A DNA stretch of 64,000 bases, from the NCBI RefSeq assembly GCF_014762705.1, contig NZ_JABURL010000036.1, forward strand, positions 1 to 64,000. The letters are read 5' to 3'. Positions 36,328 through 45,213 of this stretch are shown piece after piece. A program made the translations under genes and the position numbers. Source of the stretch: Cyclobacterium sp. (GTDB lineage: Bacteria > Bacteroidota > Bacteroidia > Cytophagales > Cyclobacteriaceae). The notes under the pieces are model-generated. The model did no database searches, had not been told where the DNA came from, and saw nothing but the letters and a program-made list of their open reading frames with translations. Numbering within the stretch: the first letter of the stretch is position 1; each line of letters begins with the position of its first letter.

Positions 36328-36972
36328 TTATGCTTTTTTCAATGGTCTTGCCAAAACCCTGGCTGGAGCACCATCTCCACCCCCAATTTTCAGCGGCAAT
36401 GCCATTAATTCCACTTTTTTTGTTTTAATTTCTTCTAAATTGCAAATCCCTTCCACTATAATGACCTGGCCAGAAAACAGGATGCGGTGGATCAGGGTCA
36501 CCTCCTCCAAATCATTGACATTGGCTACAGAGGGCGGTTCTACGGCCAATATGTTAAGGCCCTTGTCCACCAGCCATCGGGCCAGGTTTTCGCTGATCCG
36601 GGGCAACTGATCCCTGTATTTTTGGGGATCGGAAATTGAAAATTTACTCCAACCGGTTTTAATGATTAAACCCTCGCCCTTAAACCAATCATCCTTTAAA
36701 TTGCCCAAATCATGGACATCAATTTGGTAGGAAGGCTGTATCCCTGTCAAATCCAATATGGCGGCCTTACAAATAAATCTGCTCAAAGGCATTAAGTCAA
36801 TGGTTGGACCTTCTACCCCAAAATGTATTGGAGCATCCATATGGGTCCCGGAATGACTATACATGTCAATACTAACCGCATTCCAACCGTCCTTCTCAAG
36901 ATTTTTGGCTTCCCGGATCTGAACCCCGGGCATGGAGGCATCAATGGTCTGTGTAAGGTCTATCCAATCCAT
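36328..36972 (-). CDS. Cyclase/kynurenine formamidase-like metal hydrolase
   Basis: 214 residues. The metal-binding motif HSGTHMDAPIHF (about 36-47) is the signature of the cyclase family, whose members hydrolyse amides, lactones or related bonds (kynurenine formamidase, isatin hydrolase). Further features are LDLTGI (about 75) and AVEPPSV near 155. The neighbours suggest action on a lactone or acyl derivative of a sugar acid rather than on kynurenine; no other tryptophan genes are here. It starts 2 nt after the dehydrogenase gene stop. Confidence 0.85.
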   Translation of the reverse strand: MDWIDLTQTIDASMPGVQIREAKNLEKDGWNAVSIDMYSHSGTHMDAPIHFGVEGPTIDLMPLSRFICKAAILDLTGIQPSYQIDVHDLGNLKDDWFKGEGLIIKTGWSKFSISDPQKYRDQLPRISENLARWLVDKGLNILAVEPPSVANVNDLEEVTLIHRILFSGQVIIVEGICNLEEIKTKKVELMALPLKIGGGDGAPARVLARPLKKA

Positions 36973-36974
36973 GT

Positions 36975-38033
36975 TTATGCATTCAGTGCTTTAATCACTC
37001 CAGCAGCAAAGTCCTCCGTCCTGGCAGTACCTCCAAGATCTATTGTTTTAACTCCCTGCTGAAATACAGTTTCAATAGCATCCACTATTTGGCCTGCTGC
37101 CGCTGTTTCACCAAGGTGTTCCAGCAAGATGGCTCCTGACCAAATGGTACCCACCGGGTTGGCAATCCCTTTTCCTGCAATATCCGGCGCAGAGCCATGA
37201 ATGGGCTCAAACATGGAGGGATATTCCTTTTCCGGATTGATATTGCCACTGCCGCCCAAACCGAGACTTCCCATTATTCCGCCTCCCAGGTCACTCAGTA
37301 TGTCTCCAAACAGGTTGGTGGTGAGGATGACATCAAAATATTCAGGGTGAAGGATAAAATTGGCACTGGCGTTATCGATATACATTTTTTCCAATTTTAC
37401 ATCCGGGTATTGCTCTCCTACCTCGCTGATCACCGAATCCCAATATTTCAGGCTATGTATCAATGTATTTGATTTGGTGACATTGGTGACCTTTTTTCTT
37501 CTTTTTTGGGCCAGTTTGAATGCAAAATGGGCTACCCGCTCAATTCCCTTACGGGTAAAGATACTGGTATCCGTAGCCAGCCCTTCGGGGCTTTCAGGTC
37601 TAAAAAAGGCTCCTGACTGTACAAATTCCCCCTCGTTGTTTTCCCTGATGACGACAAAATCAATCTCTTTGGAAGTTTTGTTTCTCAACGGACTCTCCAA
37701 TCCTTTAAAAAGTTTGACCGGCCTGAAGTTTACATATTGTTGAAATGCTGTCCTCACTTTAAAGGTGTACAACTTTGCCGGCAAAGTATCATCCACCTCT
37801 GTAAGGCCGACGGCCCCAAAAAAAACAGCGTCGAATGCTTTTAGGGTGTCCAGACCATCCTCCGGCATAAATGCACCTTCTTTGAGATGCCTTCCTGCGC
37901 CCCAGTCATAAAATGTGTAATCCAGTTTAAAATCAAATTTTTTGGCAGCAGCCTCCAAAACCTTAAGTGCTGCCGGAATAATCTCATGGCCAATGCCATC
38001 ACCCGGGACTATTGCTAATCGATACGTTTTCAT
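36975..38033 (-). CDS. Isocitrate/isopropylmalate-type beta-decarboxylating dehydrogenase (tartrate dehydrogenase-like)
   Basis: 352 residues. The N-terminal VPGDGIGHEIIPAALKVLEAA (about 9-29) is typical, the substrate region VVIRENNEGEF (about 131-141), and NLFGDILSDLGGGIMGSLGLGGSGNI (about 237-262) is the signature with the metal-binding aspartates. The GSAPDIAGKGIANP loop follows. Leucine genes are absent, and the form resembles tartrate dehydrogenase/decarboxylase rather than LeuB. It is the first gene of the catabolic operon and could decarboxylate a 3-oxo or 3-hydroxy acid. PdxA2, which does this in known tetronate pathways, belongs to the same fold superfamily. Confidence 0.85.
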   Translation of the reverse strand: MKTYRLAIVPGDGIGHEIIPAALKVLEAAAKKFDFKLDYTFYDWGAGRHLKEGAFMPEDGLDTLKAFDAVFFGAVGLTEVDDTLPAKLYTFKVRTAFQQYVNFRPVKLFKGLESPLRNKTSKEIDFVVIRENNEGEFVQSGAFFRPESPEGLATDTSIFTRKGIERVAHFAFKLAQKRRKKVTNVTKSNTLIHSLKYWDSVISEVGEQYPDVKLEKMYIDNASANFILHPEYFDVILTTNLFGDILSDLGGGIMGSLGLGGSGNINPEKEYPSMFEPIHGSAPDIAGKGIANPVGTIWSGAILLEHLGETAAAGQIVDAIETVFQQGVKTIDLGGTARTEDFAAGVIKALNA

Positions 38034-38186
38034 AAAATGAATTTATTGTATTACTGATTTAATTCTTTTTTTAATTACCATTTTGGATTATAAACCCTAT
38101 ATGGTTTTTCCACCTCCCCCGTGCAAAACCAAAGCCATCACCCTCGGGCAACTTTCCATTGGCATGGGGATGGAACTCCACCTGGA

Positions 38187-39290
38187 TCAATATTTAACAC
38201 CTGTTATTTCTTTTACCAGATCAAAAAAACCTTGTTTACGCTCGGAATTGATGCCCCAGTCCACAGGCACACTTTGGTATCCTTCTACATAAGGTTCCCC
38301 ATCCCTTCGGTAGTCGAAAAACCCCCAGGAAACATAGTTTTCCACTGCAACGGTGAAATTATTCCTGTCTTTGTCAAAATCATAATGATCGTCTTCATTG
38401 ATCACCACAGGCATGGGCCGGTAACCTTCCACGTTCCTTGTATTCTTTATAAGGGTTTCCATTTTTTCCGTGGTATTAACTCCATTCCCATGGATCAAAA
38501 TATAGTCTGAGGACTTGACAACATTGGGTTTAGGCACAGTATTTCCTCCATAACTGGTACTTACAAGAAGCCGATACCCATTGCTCTCCATGGTTTTTAC
38601 CAGTTCAATGAGCTCATGTACCCTGTCCGGCATGAGAATTTCGTGCACATATGCTTTGACATTGCACTCATTGTTAACCTCTATCAACACGTTTCTGTAT
38701 CCCTCCTTTAAAACCCAGTTTACCGTATTTTTTACCGCATTGATCACTGCTTGTTCATTTTCAAGATTTTGGTCCTGCCCAAAATAGTAAATACCCAACA
38801 TGACCACCATTTCCAGGTCATCGGCTTTGTCCAGGACGCGCTTTAACCGGTCCATATAGGCCGGTCTCAATTCACCGTCCGGATGGAAAGGTGAATTGTA
38901 CCATTCCTTATTGCCATAACCGGTAGGACTTCCCCCTTGCATATTGATGGTAAATGCATTCATTCCATATGATTTCCACTCGTCCATGGCAGAAACGAAC
39001 TCGGCCGTATTTCTATCCGGGTCCCATTCTCCTGTATCCGGATAACCAAAAAGTTTTCTGGTTTCCGGATTCAGGTCATCAAAAATCCCCTGCACCATGC
39101 GGGAATTCATCAGTAGCCCCTCTATTTTGTTGCCTTTCCAGGTCCGGCCTTCGTAGGTAGGCTTTCCATTCACGTAAAAGGCCTCTCCCTTTATCGTAAC
39201 AACCGTATTTTGTGCGATGGATTGTGTGGCCAAAAACCCAGTCAAACAGGTGATAATTAGCGTCAGTGTGAAATAATGTGGTGTTTTCAT
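38187..39290 (-). CDS. Secreted GH5-like glycoside hydrolase
   Basis: 367 residues with a signal peptide ending at SIAQ near residue 27. The TIM-barrel pattern is clear: MNAFTINMQGGSP (about 91-103), MVVMLGIYYFGQ (about 145-156), VLIEVNNECN (about 184-193, candidate acid/base Glu) and VVINEDDHYD (about 297-306, candidate nucleophile Glu). This fits clan GH-A, close to GH5-type enzymes, but the exact family is not clear. It lies 98 nt after the DUF5060 gene on the same strand and 153 nt before the catabolic operon. It probably releases sugar from a polysaccharide outside the cytoplasm. Confidence 0.7.
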   Translation of the reverse strand: MKTPHYFTLTLIITCLTGFLATQSIAQNTVVTIKGEAFYVNGKPTYEGRTWKGNKIEGLLMNSRMVQGIFDDLNPETRKLFGYPDTGEWDPDRNTAEFVSAMDEWKSYGMNAFTINMQGGSPTGYGNKEWYNSPFHPDGELRPAYMDRLKRVLDKADDLEMVVMLGIYYFGQDQNLENEQAVINAVKNTVNWVLKEGYRNVLIEVNNECNVKAYVHEILMPDRVHELIELVKTMESNGYRLLVSTSYGGNTVPKPNVVKSSDYILIHGNGVNTTEKMETLIKNTRNVEGYRPMPVVINEDDHYDFDKDRNNFTVAVENYVSWGFFDYRRDGEPYVEGYQSVPVDWGINSERKQGFFDLVKEITGVKY

Positions 39291-39388
39291 AATATTTAAT
39301 TTAAAGGGATAAGGAACTTCAATAGCATTATTTTTACGTATTCCCTTTGCTATCAGGGATTTTTATGAAATTTTACAATTCCAATTCT

Positions 39389-41362
39389 TTACTTTTTTCG
39401 TACCAAAATCACCCAATCTTCCTTCACGTCTTCTGGCGGCATGCCCAGGTTTACCCATCCGGGACCGGTGACCTCCCTGACATTGCCTCCCTGTATCCTT
39501 GGCTTTTTGATATTAGGCAGTGCTGAAAGCACCGAAGCCGGTTCACGGGAATAGGTTTCTTCGATTATCATTTCCTTTCCTTTTTGAAGTTCACCCCCTG
39601 TTCTGGGATTGTACCAGTCCACCGTATAGGTACCGTCACTGCCCTGCAGGTTAAGTGATGCCCCTCCTCCTGCGGGGAGATAAATGACATACAGTTCACC
39701 ATTGTCGGTGAACACGAAATCTTTTTCACTGCGGGTCAGACCGTTGGCGTTTTCCATCTCCCAAAAGGGAATATTGTTGTTTTTGTAAAAATTCATGGCA
39801 TGACGGGTATAGTCCCACAGGGCATCCCTGCTCCGCCAATCTTCCATATTCAGGTCATTTTGTTCTTCGGAATAACCAAAATACCATTCCACCCCATCTC
39901 CTCCGGCAGCGATGGTGGCCCAATAAGTGGCTCTGGCCTCATCTTGATTATAGTTATCATCATAGTCATCTGTAGTCACACCAAGACCTCCGGTACCGGC
40001 TTCATCCATAGACACATTCCACTTTCTTCCTGCACGACGGGAGGCATTGACCCAATAAGAAATCACATCAAAATTATGCCAGGGACGCATGCTATTGGTC
40101 TGGATGGAGGGGCCTTCAAAATATTCAAATCCTAATAATGGAGTATAGGCCTGTTGATATTGGCCTGGGAAAGTATGTGTAACTACAGGGTGATCGTAGG
40201 GGTCCAGGCTATGAATATACTGGGCATCTGACTTGGCATTCAACTGATCCGGGTCATTCAATTCTTCCCAAAGATCGTGTTCCTCTCCCAGGTTCCAGTT
40301 TAGGGCATGATGGTGGGAAAATCTGGCAATCAGTTCCCGGTAATAAAGTTTTCTCTCAGGTCCCAATTTCCCGCCATTTAGCAACTGGTCATTTTCATTT
40401 TCATGGGTTTTAAAATGAAGGAACATGCCCAAGTGATCTCCATGGGTAAAGACCATTTCCCATTGGGCCAACTTCGAGACATCATAGCGGTCCACCTCCT
40501 GATGATTGATCCAGGGCCAAATATTTTTACCATCTCCCCCTGCCGATAAAGTCAAAAATGAAAAAGCATTCATCCCTTTGGCATGCAGGTAATTCAGGGC
40601 ACCAATAAGCCCCTTCCCCTTGTTGTCTTTCCATGTTGGATCTCCCGCTTTCCAATCCTGAATATGTGCTTCATACTTTTTCAATGGAGTGGCTCCACGG
40701 CCATCTTTATGCTGAGTACTTCCCCAAATCAAATTGTTGCCATAGTCTTTTGTAAGCCCGGAATGGGTATAAGTGCCATCAAAATCCGCATACCCCAATA
40801 ACGTTTCCGGAGCATCGGCTCCGCCTTTCATAAACCATTCCCCATTATCAAACCTCAGATAATGCTCACCAACGTACCTAAGCATTCCTTTTGCCCTGTG
40901 GTCTGCCCCGCTTTTGTCCGTGTCGGAAATAGAGATTGTTCCACTTGCTCCATTAAAAGAAACGGGTTCTCCCGCACTGGAACTGGTACTCACTGCAATA
41001 TTTTCTCCCATTCTGAAGGATGCCGTGTAAGTCCATTGACCGGTTTTAGGTGGGGTAAAATGCACTCTCCATTTGTTTCCGGAAGTAGCACTTGTTTCTG
41101 CGGCATTTCCGTCTGCGGCAAAGTACCCCGGTACGACCAAAGCATCCTTTCCATCTTCATGCCTGAAGGTAACAGTTAACCTGTAGCCACTGAAGGGATT
41201 GTATTCATCGGTTTCGCTGGCCTCCGGTCCATCGAAAGTGAGTGTGACCGGGTGCCATTTTTTTAACTCTCCATCTACAGCAACATTTGACTGTGCAAAT
41301 AGTACATTGGTACTGGTCAAAAGTGTAAGTATTAAAATTATTACCAATGTTAATTTCTTCAT
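39389..41362 (-). CDS. Secreted DUF5060 / glycosidase-like protein with C-terminal collagen-binding-like domain
   Basis: 657 residues with a signal peptide ending at LFAQ near residue 24. Residues about 28-125 are a DUF5060 domain (WHPVTLTFDGPEASE, then NPFSGYRLTVTF). The middle is a TIM-barrel of the DUF4038/GH140-like type, with acidic residues in LGEEHD (about 319) and SMDEAGTGG (about 450). The last part (about 555-657) has the sandwich domain called putative collagen-binding domain of a collagenase (VDWYNPRTGGE). This architecture is typical of glycosidases on complex polysaccharides. It is in line with the GH5-like and DUF6797 genes. Confidence 0.75.
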   Translation of the reverse strand: MKKLTLVIILILTLLTSTNVLFAQSNVAVDGELKKWHPVTLTFDGPEASETDEYNPFSGYRLTVTFRHEDGKDALVVPGYFAADGNAAETSATSGNKWRVHFTPPKTGQWTYTASFRMGENIAVSTSSSAGEPVSFNGASGTISISDTDKSGADHRAKGMLRYVGEHYLRFDNGEWFMKGGADAPETLLGYADFDGTYTHSGLTKDYGNNLIWGSTQHKDGRGATPLKKYEAHIQDWKAGDPTWKDNKGKGLIGALNYLHAKGMNAFSFLTLSAGGDGKNIWPWINHQEVDRYDVSKLAQWEMVFTHGDHLGMFLHFKTHENENDQLLNGGKLGPERKLYYRELIARFSHHHALNWNLGEEHDLWEELNDPDQLNAKSDAQYIHSLDPYDHPVVTHTFPGQYQQAYTPLLGFEYFEGPSIQTNSMRPWHNFDVISYWVNASRRAGRKWNVSMDEAGTGGLGVTTDDYDDNYNQDEARATYWATIAAGGDGVEWYFGYSEEQNDLNMEDWRSRDALWDYTRHAMNFYKNNNIPFWEMENANGLTRSEKDFVFTDNGELYVIYLPAGGGASLNLQGSDGTYTVDWYNPRTGGELQKGKEMIIEETYSREPASVLSALPNIKKPRIQGGNVREVTGPGWVNLGMPPEDVKEDWVILVRKK

Positions 41363-41525
41363 GGTTTTTGGGTTTATGTTATTTCATCTGTTTAATTTTC
41401 GATTTTCAAAGGTCAGACGGAACCTCCCCATGATAATCATCCCCCTTTGTGAGGCTTTTATCTTACCAGGTTTCATGAATCAAGGAATAAAAGGGTCAAA
41501 ATTGTTGAATTAGTGCCTCTTTAAC

Positions 41526-43931
41526 CTATTTTTCAAATCCCTCAGCAGGTACCTTGTGAATGGTTTTGTGAATCATGTGATTTAACTCCTCCCCATTTGC
41601 AGTAGTAATCTGATAGCTTATAGACATGACCAATCCCAATGAAGCCTCAATCATATCGGGCAAGGCATCAAGTGTACCTAGCGAGGTATTTACTGCCCCC
41701 GGTTTCAAAGCGGGGATTTCAATAAATACTGATTTCCCATCATCGGATAAGCGAACAACTTCAACTTGTACCTGGTCGGGTTTGGTTTCTCCGGGATTGT
41801 CTACAGAATATTGCTTTCCCCGCGTACCATATTGACTTGTCCAGGGATAGGTCCATTTTTGCAATTGGTAATTCCCGGTATTTGTTGCTTCCTGAGGATC
41901 CAGGCTTTGGGCAAAGTGCAGTTCAATCCCTCCTGCTTTAGTATGAACAGCTATAGGAACATTCAAGGGTTGTCCTGTATACCTTACCCGATGAAAAGAG
42001 CCCCAATCTTCTCCTATCGACTGCCAGCTGGTCATTCCAGCTAAATACAGGTGCCCATCTTCGTGAAAGCGGCCACGTTCGAGGCCGGACTTAAATAGTA
42101 GCGGTAGGTTTAAATGGGCCCCCTGCCACACACCATCCACCTCTTCCTTTAGAATCAGGGAGAGGTTTCCACGACCATAGGAAGCCAATAAGAGGTCATC
42201 GCTGAGTTCTTCCGGCCATTTGTCGCTTGTGATAAACATGGGTTTTGCTGGAGAATTGTCCATATAATGGGGCGTCCAAACAACAGGGGGCTCAAAGGAA
42301 TCAGGAGTTTCAGTCTGATGGGCGGATGGTACAAATCCGTGGAAGCCCCCTTGTTTAATCCGGTGCACCTTGCTTGTAGGTACCCAATTGCCTTCATTAT
42401 CTGCGTAAATCAGCTCACCATCAGGGCCCACATCCATTCCATTGGGATTACGAAGTCCTCTTGCAATATTTTCCAGTTGCTCTCCATCCGGAGATAATTT
42501 AAAAAGCACGCCGTGATGGGGCGTTATTTCTGCATTTTTAGCGGGTCCTTCTCCCCTGAGGAAGGGTGGCCAGGGAGTTGATTTGGCAAAATAAAAATTT
42601 CCTTCAGCGTCCGTTTCCAAATTCAAGGTAAAAGCATGAAAATTGGTGGAAGCCATGAGCTCATTATTAAAATTCTCATAATAATCTGCAAACCCATCAT
42701 CATTTACATCATGAAGCCTGGTAATTTGATCACGACCGGTCACGTAAATCTGCCCATCCACAACCTTTACCCCGCTGGGCTGAAACAAGCCAGTCGCAAA
42801 CCGATGCCATGCTAATGTGCCTAACTCTTCTTTTATTCCGTCAACCAACCATACATCTCCACTCAGTGAAACCACTACGGCACGCCCATCCGAAAGAAAA
42901 TCTACGTCCATCAACCGGATAAAAGATTTCCAGGGATTATCTGACGGAATGGTGAGCTGATCTACCCTAAATGGTCCTTTCTCCTCTCCCATCATTGCTT
43001 CCGTTTGTACGGGTTCCCACTGATCAGGCCCAGGGGATTGAAAATCGGACAAATCGGGAACATTACCGACCTGATCCAGAAAGGAGGCCATATAAGTCGA
43101 TCCCTGGCCGGAAAGTACCGGGCCGATTGCAAGCTTGAATTTTACGGCTTGTTGTAACACTGGAAGATCCAAAATAAGGTGACGATTGGCTACCCTCCAT
43201 GTTGGTTTAACCTCAAAAACTCCTTGCAAACCTACGACACGGGTATTGTTGCCTACCTTTAAGCTGATATGTTCCTTTGAATCAGCAACCGAAACGATCT
43301 CCATTGCTGCATTTTCCGGTACCTGCAGTACCCGCAAGGAAAGCGTTTCCTCAGTAGGACTCAAATTAAGGGTCCTGGTAAATACAGGATGACCATCAAC
43401 CAACTCGAAACCAGGTAATTCCAGTACATCGCTATTATCAATGGAATAGGAAAAAAGAACCTTATCGCCATTGATATAAAGCCCCTTGTAATGCCCTTGC
43501 TTTTTTGGAATTGGTCCATAAGGCCAGGTCCTGGGGTCATCAAAATCTCCATCAAGTGACCATCCCGGGGTTTTGCTGGTTTCGAAATGAGTGATCCCAT
43601 CAGGACTGGGCCAATCCTCCAATCCATCACGTCCTAAATACCAATGCAGAAACCCACCCGTCCAGGCACTGGCAACCCGCAATAAATCCGTATCAAAAGT
43701 CATCACTGCCTGAGGATCGGTGCCCACCTTGACTGCGATTCCTTTGTTCACGAAAATGCTACTTGTCGTGAGTGGATCATGGGCAATTGTAGTGGTTACA
43801 AATGGCCCATGGTCCATTGGATTCATATTGTCTGAAGGTTGAAACTGGGCTTGAAGGGGTATAGCTATGCAAAAGCCTGTAATTACAAACAAGGCTGGGA
43901 TTAAACGTAGTTGAACTATTGAATTTTTCAT
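41526..43931 (-). CDS. Secreted DUF6797 / beta-propeller protein
   Basis: 801 residues with a signal peptide ending at LQAQ near residue 29. The N-terminal part (about 35-230) has the DUF6797 features TFDTDLLRVASAWTGGF and GITHFETSKTPGW. The middle (about 330-640) is a beta-propeller similar to that of the protein at 100-2052: RDQITRLHDVNDDGFADYYE and RGLRNPNGMDVGPDGELIY correspond closely. No CxxCH is present, unlike its paralogue. The azurin-like gene lies 84 nt upstream in the same direction and could take the electrons. It could be a periplasmic oxidoreductase for sugars or polyols; there is no direct proof. Confidence 0.75.
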   Translation of the reverse strand: MKNSIVQLRLIPALFVITGFCIAIPLQAQFQPSDNMNPMDHGPFVTTTIAHDPLTTSSIFVNKGIAVKVGTDPQAVMTFDTDLLRVASAWTGGFLHWYLGRDGLEDWPSPDGITHFETSKTPGWSLDGDFDDPRTWPYGPIPKKQGHYKGLYINGDKVLFSYSIDNSDVLELPGFELVDGHPVFTRTLNLSPTEETLSLRVLQVPENAAMEIVSVADSKEHISLKVGNNTRVVGLQGVFEVKPTWRVANRHLILDLPVLQQAVKFKLAIGPVLSGQGSTYMASFLDQVGNVPDLSDFQSPGPDQWEPVQTEAMMGEEKGPFRVDQLTIPSDNPWKSFIRLMDVDFLSDGRAVVVSLSGDVWLVDGIKEELGTLAWHRFATGLFQPSGVKVVDGQIYVTGRDQITRLHDVNDDGFADYYENFNNELMASTNFHAFTLNLETDAEGNFYFAKSTPWPPFLRGEGPAKNAEITPHHGVLFKLSPDGEQLENIARGLRNPNGMDVGPDGELIYADNEGNWVPTSKVHRIKQGGFHGFVPSAHQTETPDSFEPPVVWTPHYMDNSPAKPMFITSDKWPEELSDDLLLASYGRGNLSLILKEEVDGVWQGAHLNLPLLFKSGLERGRFHEDGHLYLAGMTSWQSIGEDWGSFHRVRYTGQPLNVPIAVHTKAGGIELHFAQSLDPQEATNTGNYQLQKWTYPWTSQYGTRGKQYSVDNPGETKPDQVQVEVVRLSDDGKSVFIEIPALKPGAVNTSLGTLDALPDMIEASLGLVMSISYQITTANGEELNHMIHKTIHKVPAEGFEK

Positions 43932-44015
43932 TTGGCCTGTGGAGATCTTTTTCTAACAATCAAAATAGTTTTAATTCTTCATCTATTCGATATAAACTAT
44001 ACCTATACCAGCTAT

Positions 44016-44537
44016 TTATTCTGTTGAAATCAACCGGCCTTGCATTTGCGTCCAATGGGCCGAATAGGTACAGATGTAGGGATAGATACCAGGTGGCGGC
44101 ACCTTGAAAGAAAACGATACCGTATCACCTGCATGAGCCAAGGCACTGTAAGCGATAATGCGATCCATTTCTTTTTCCGGAATCCAGTCATTCGTAATAG
44201 CCTGCAAAGCGGCAACCCCTACCGGACGGATGTCCTCCTCCCCTTTGACCAATACAATATTGTGGTTCATATCACTTTCATTGATATATTGAATGCGTAA
44301 GATATCACCGGCTTTAGCTTTGATCTCCGGCACCGAATAACTCAGGTCAATCCCTTCAGTTTTGATTTCTACCACCGTGGTATCAGCATTCGACTTGTAA
44401 TATCCCTGGATCTTGGTTGATTCGCTTTCCATTGTTGAACTAAAAACACTACTCATAACAGGGATACCTCCTTTAGGTGGAATTAAAAAAGAGGAAACGA
44501 CGAATAGGACCAGACATGCTGTAGCAATACTTTTCAT
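44016..44537 (-). CDS. Azurin/plastocyanin-like cupredoxin
   Basis: 173 residues with an N-terminal signal or anchor sequence (about 1-25). The domain at about 75-173 has the blue copper ligands in azurin arrangement: His in DMNHNIVL (about 92), and Cys, His and Met in CTYSAHWTQM (about 156-165: C-x4-H-x3-M). The IPEKEMDRIIAYSAL part also resembles azurin. It should bind one copper and carry electrons in the periplasm. It precedes the DUF6797 gene by 84 nt in the same direction, so it is probably an electron partner of that protein. Confidence 0.88.
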   Translation of the reverse strand: MKSIATACLVLFVVSSFLIPPKGGIPVMSSVFSSTMESESTKIQGYYKSNADTTVVEIKTEGIDLSYSVPEIKAKAGDILRIQYINESDMNHNIVLVKGEEDIRPVGVAALQAITNDWIPEKEMDRIIAYSALAHAGDTVSFSFKVPPPGIYPYICTYSAHWTQMQGRLISTE

Positions 44538-44785
44538 AGAATAAAATGTGTTAATAAATGAATTTTGTGAGTTTCCATAACCTTTGTGATGCTAAGATTC
44601 CTATATGTTGAAAGATCAGACCTTGCCCCAACTGGAATTTTTAATGCACAAATTCTATATCCATATTTGTAATTTACCATTTGGGATAGGATTGTTTCCA
44701 TATCCCGAATTAAACCTGCCAAGAACAGTTCTTCCTTGTTTCAGGCACAATTTCTATTGTCCTGAATTTTACTGATAAATTGATC

Positions 44786-44808
44786 AACCAAAAATTAAGC
44801 TTTTGGTT
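44786..44808. repeat. 8-bp inverted repeat
   Basis: AACCAAAA and TTTTGGTT with a 7-nt loop. There is no T-run on either side, so it could be an operator or a weak hairpin. I cannot assign it. Confidence 0.35.
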
Positions 44809-44984
44809 AGCCAGAAAATCCACTACAGTGCTTTGTCGAGGGATATTTCCCGATCTATGAACGTCTTAAGTTAATTCTTTGGTTCTTTTTGATCCCATCT
44901 GATCAACTGTAATTGTCACTACCTTCATCTGAATTATCCCAGTCCTATCCTTTGATTAAGAATGCTGGAAACCGTAAATTTTTC

Positions 44985-45011
44985 TGAATACTGTATACAT
45001 TTTCAAAAGTA
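44985..45011 (-). promoter_or_regulatory. Candidate GntR operator over a -7 element
   Basis: TGAATAC-T-GTATACA (44985-44999) is a near-palindrome. Its core ATACTGTATAC (44988-44998) is identical to the reverse of the core upstream of the GntR gene. On the minus strand TACTTTTG (45011-45004, exact TAnnTTTG) lies 4 nt upstream, so the palindrome would cover the transcription start, as a repressor site does. No TTTG is at the usual -33 distance. Confidence 0.5.
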
Positions 45012-45137
45012 AATCTATGTAATATTTTGGGAAGAAGTAATTTTACAATGAATAAATTTAATGGCTAGGGAGGACCTAGTTGGGTAATGGATGTGCAAAT
45101 CAATTAATATTAGGTTAAAAATATATACCTAAATAAA

Positions 45138-45180
45138 AAACAATATATTATTTATTAAAATAATAAAAAATATATTGTTT
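45138..45180 (-). terminator. AT-only inverted repeat behind the SGNH hydrolase gene
   Basis: AAACAATATATT (45138-45149) and AATATATTGTTT (45169-45180) are perfect 12-bp arms with a 19-nt loop, starting 34 nt after the stop of the SGNH gene. The stem has only one G-C pair, so it is a weak terminator at best. Confidence 0.4.
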
Positions 45181-45213
45181 GATTCGAAAACTTTTTATTT
45201 AAAAAAAGCAAAT

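Larger units (their letters stand above)
44538..45213. other. Intergenic region with operator-like and hairpin elements
   Basis: 676 nt without a credible gene. It contains an inverted repeat at 44786-44808 (AACCAAAA/TTTTGGTT), an 11-bp match to the GntR operator at 44988-44998 beside a TACTTTTG -7 element, and an AT-only inverted repeat at 45138-45180 behind the SGNH gene. The leader of the cupredoxin gene would be long if it used that -7 element; a closer promoter was not recognised. Confidence 0.55.

Noticed and set aside
36975-38033. LeuB of leucine synthesis
   Set aside because: No other leu gene is near, and the gene is tightly linked to a sugar-acid kinase and oxidoreductase.
39335-39340. 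TACGTA box upstream of the GH5-like gene
   Set aside because: Single copy, no second box at 10 bp and no -7 element at 23 or 33 nt; TACGTA also occurs in coding DNA (for example 58875).
44534-44722. 62-codon open frame upstream of the cupredoxin gene
   Set aside because: No family resemblance, overlaps the cupredoxin start, and composition fits non-coding leader DNA.
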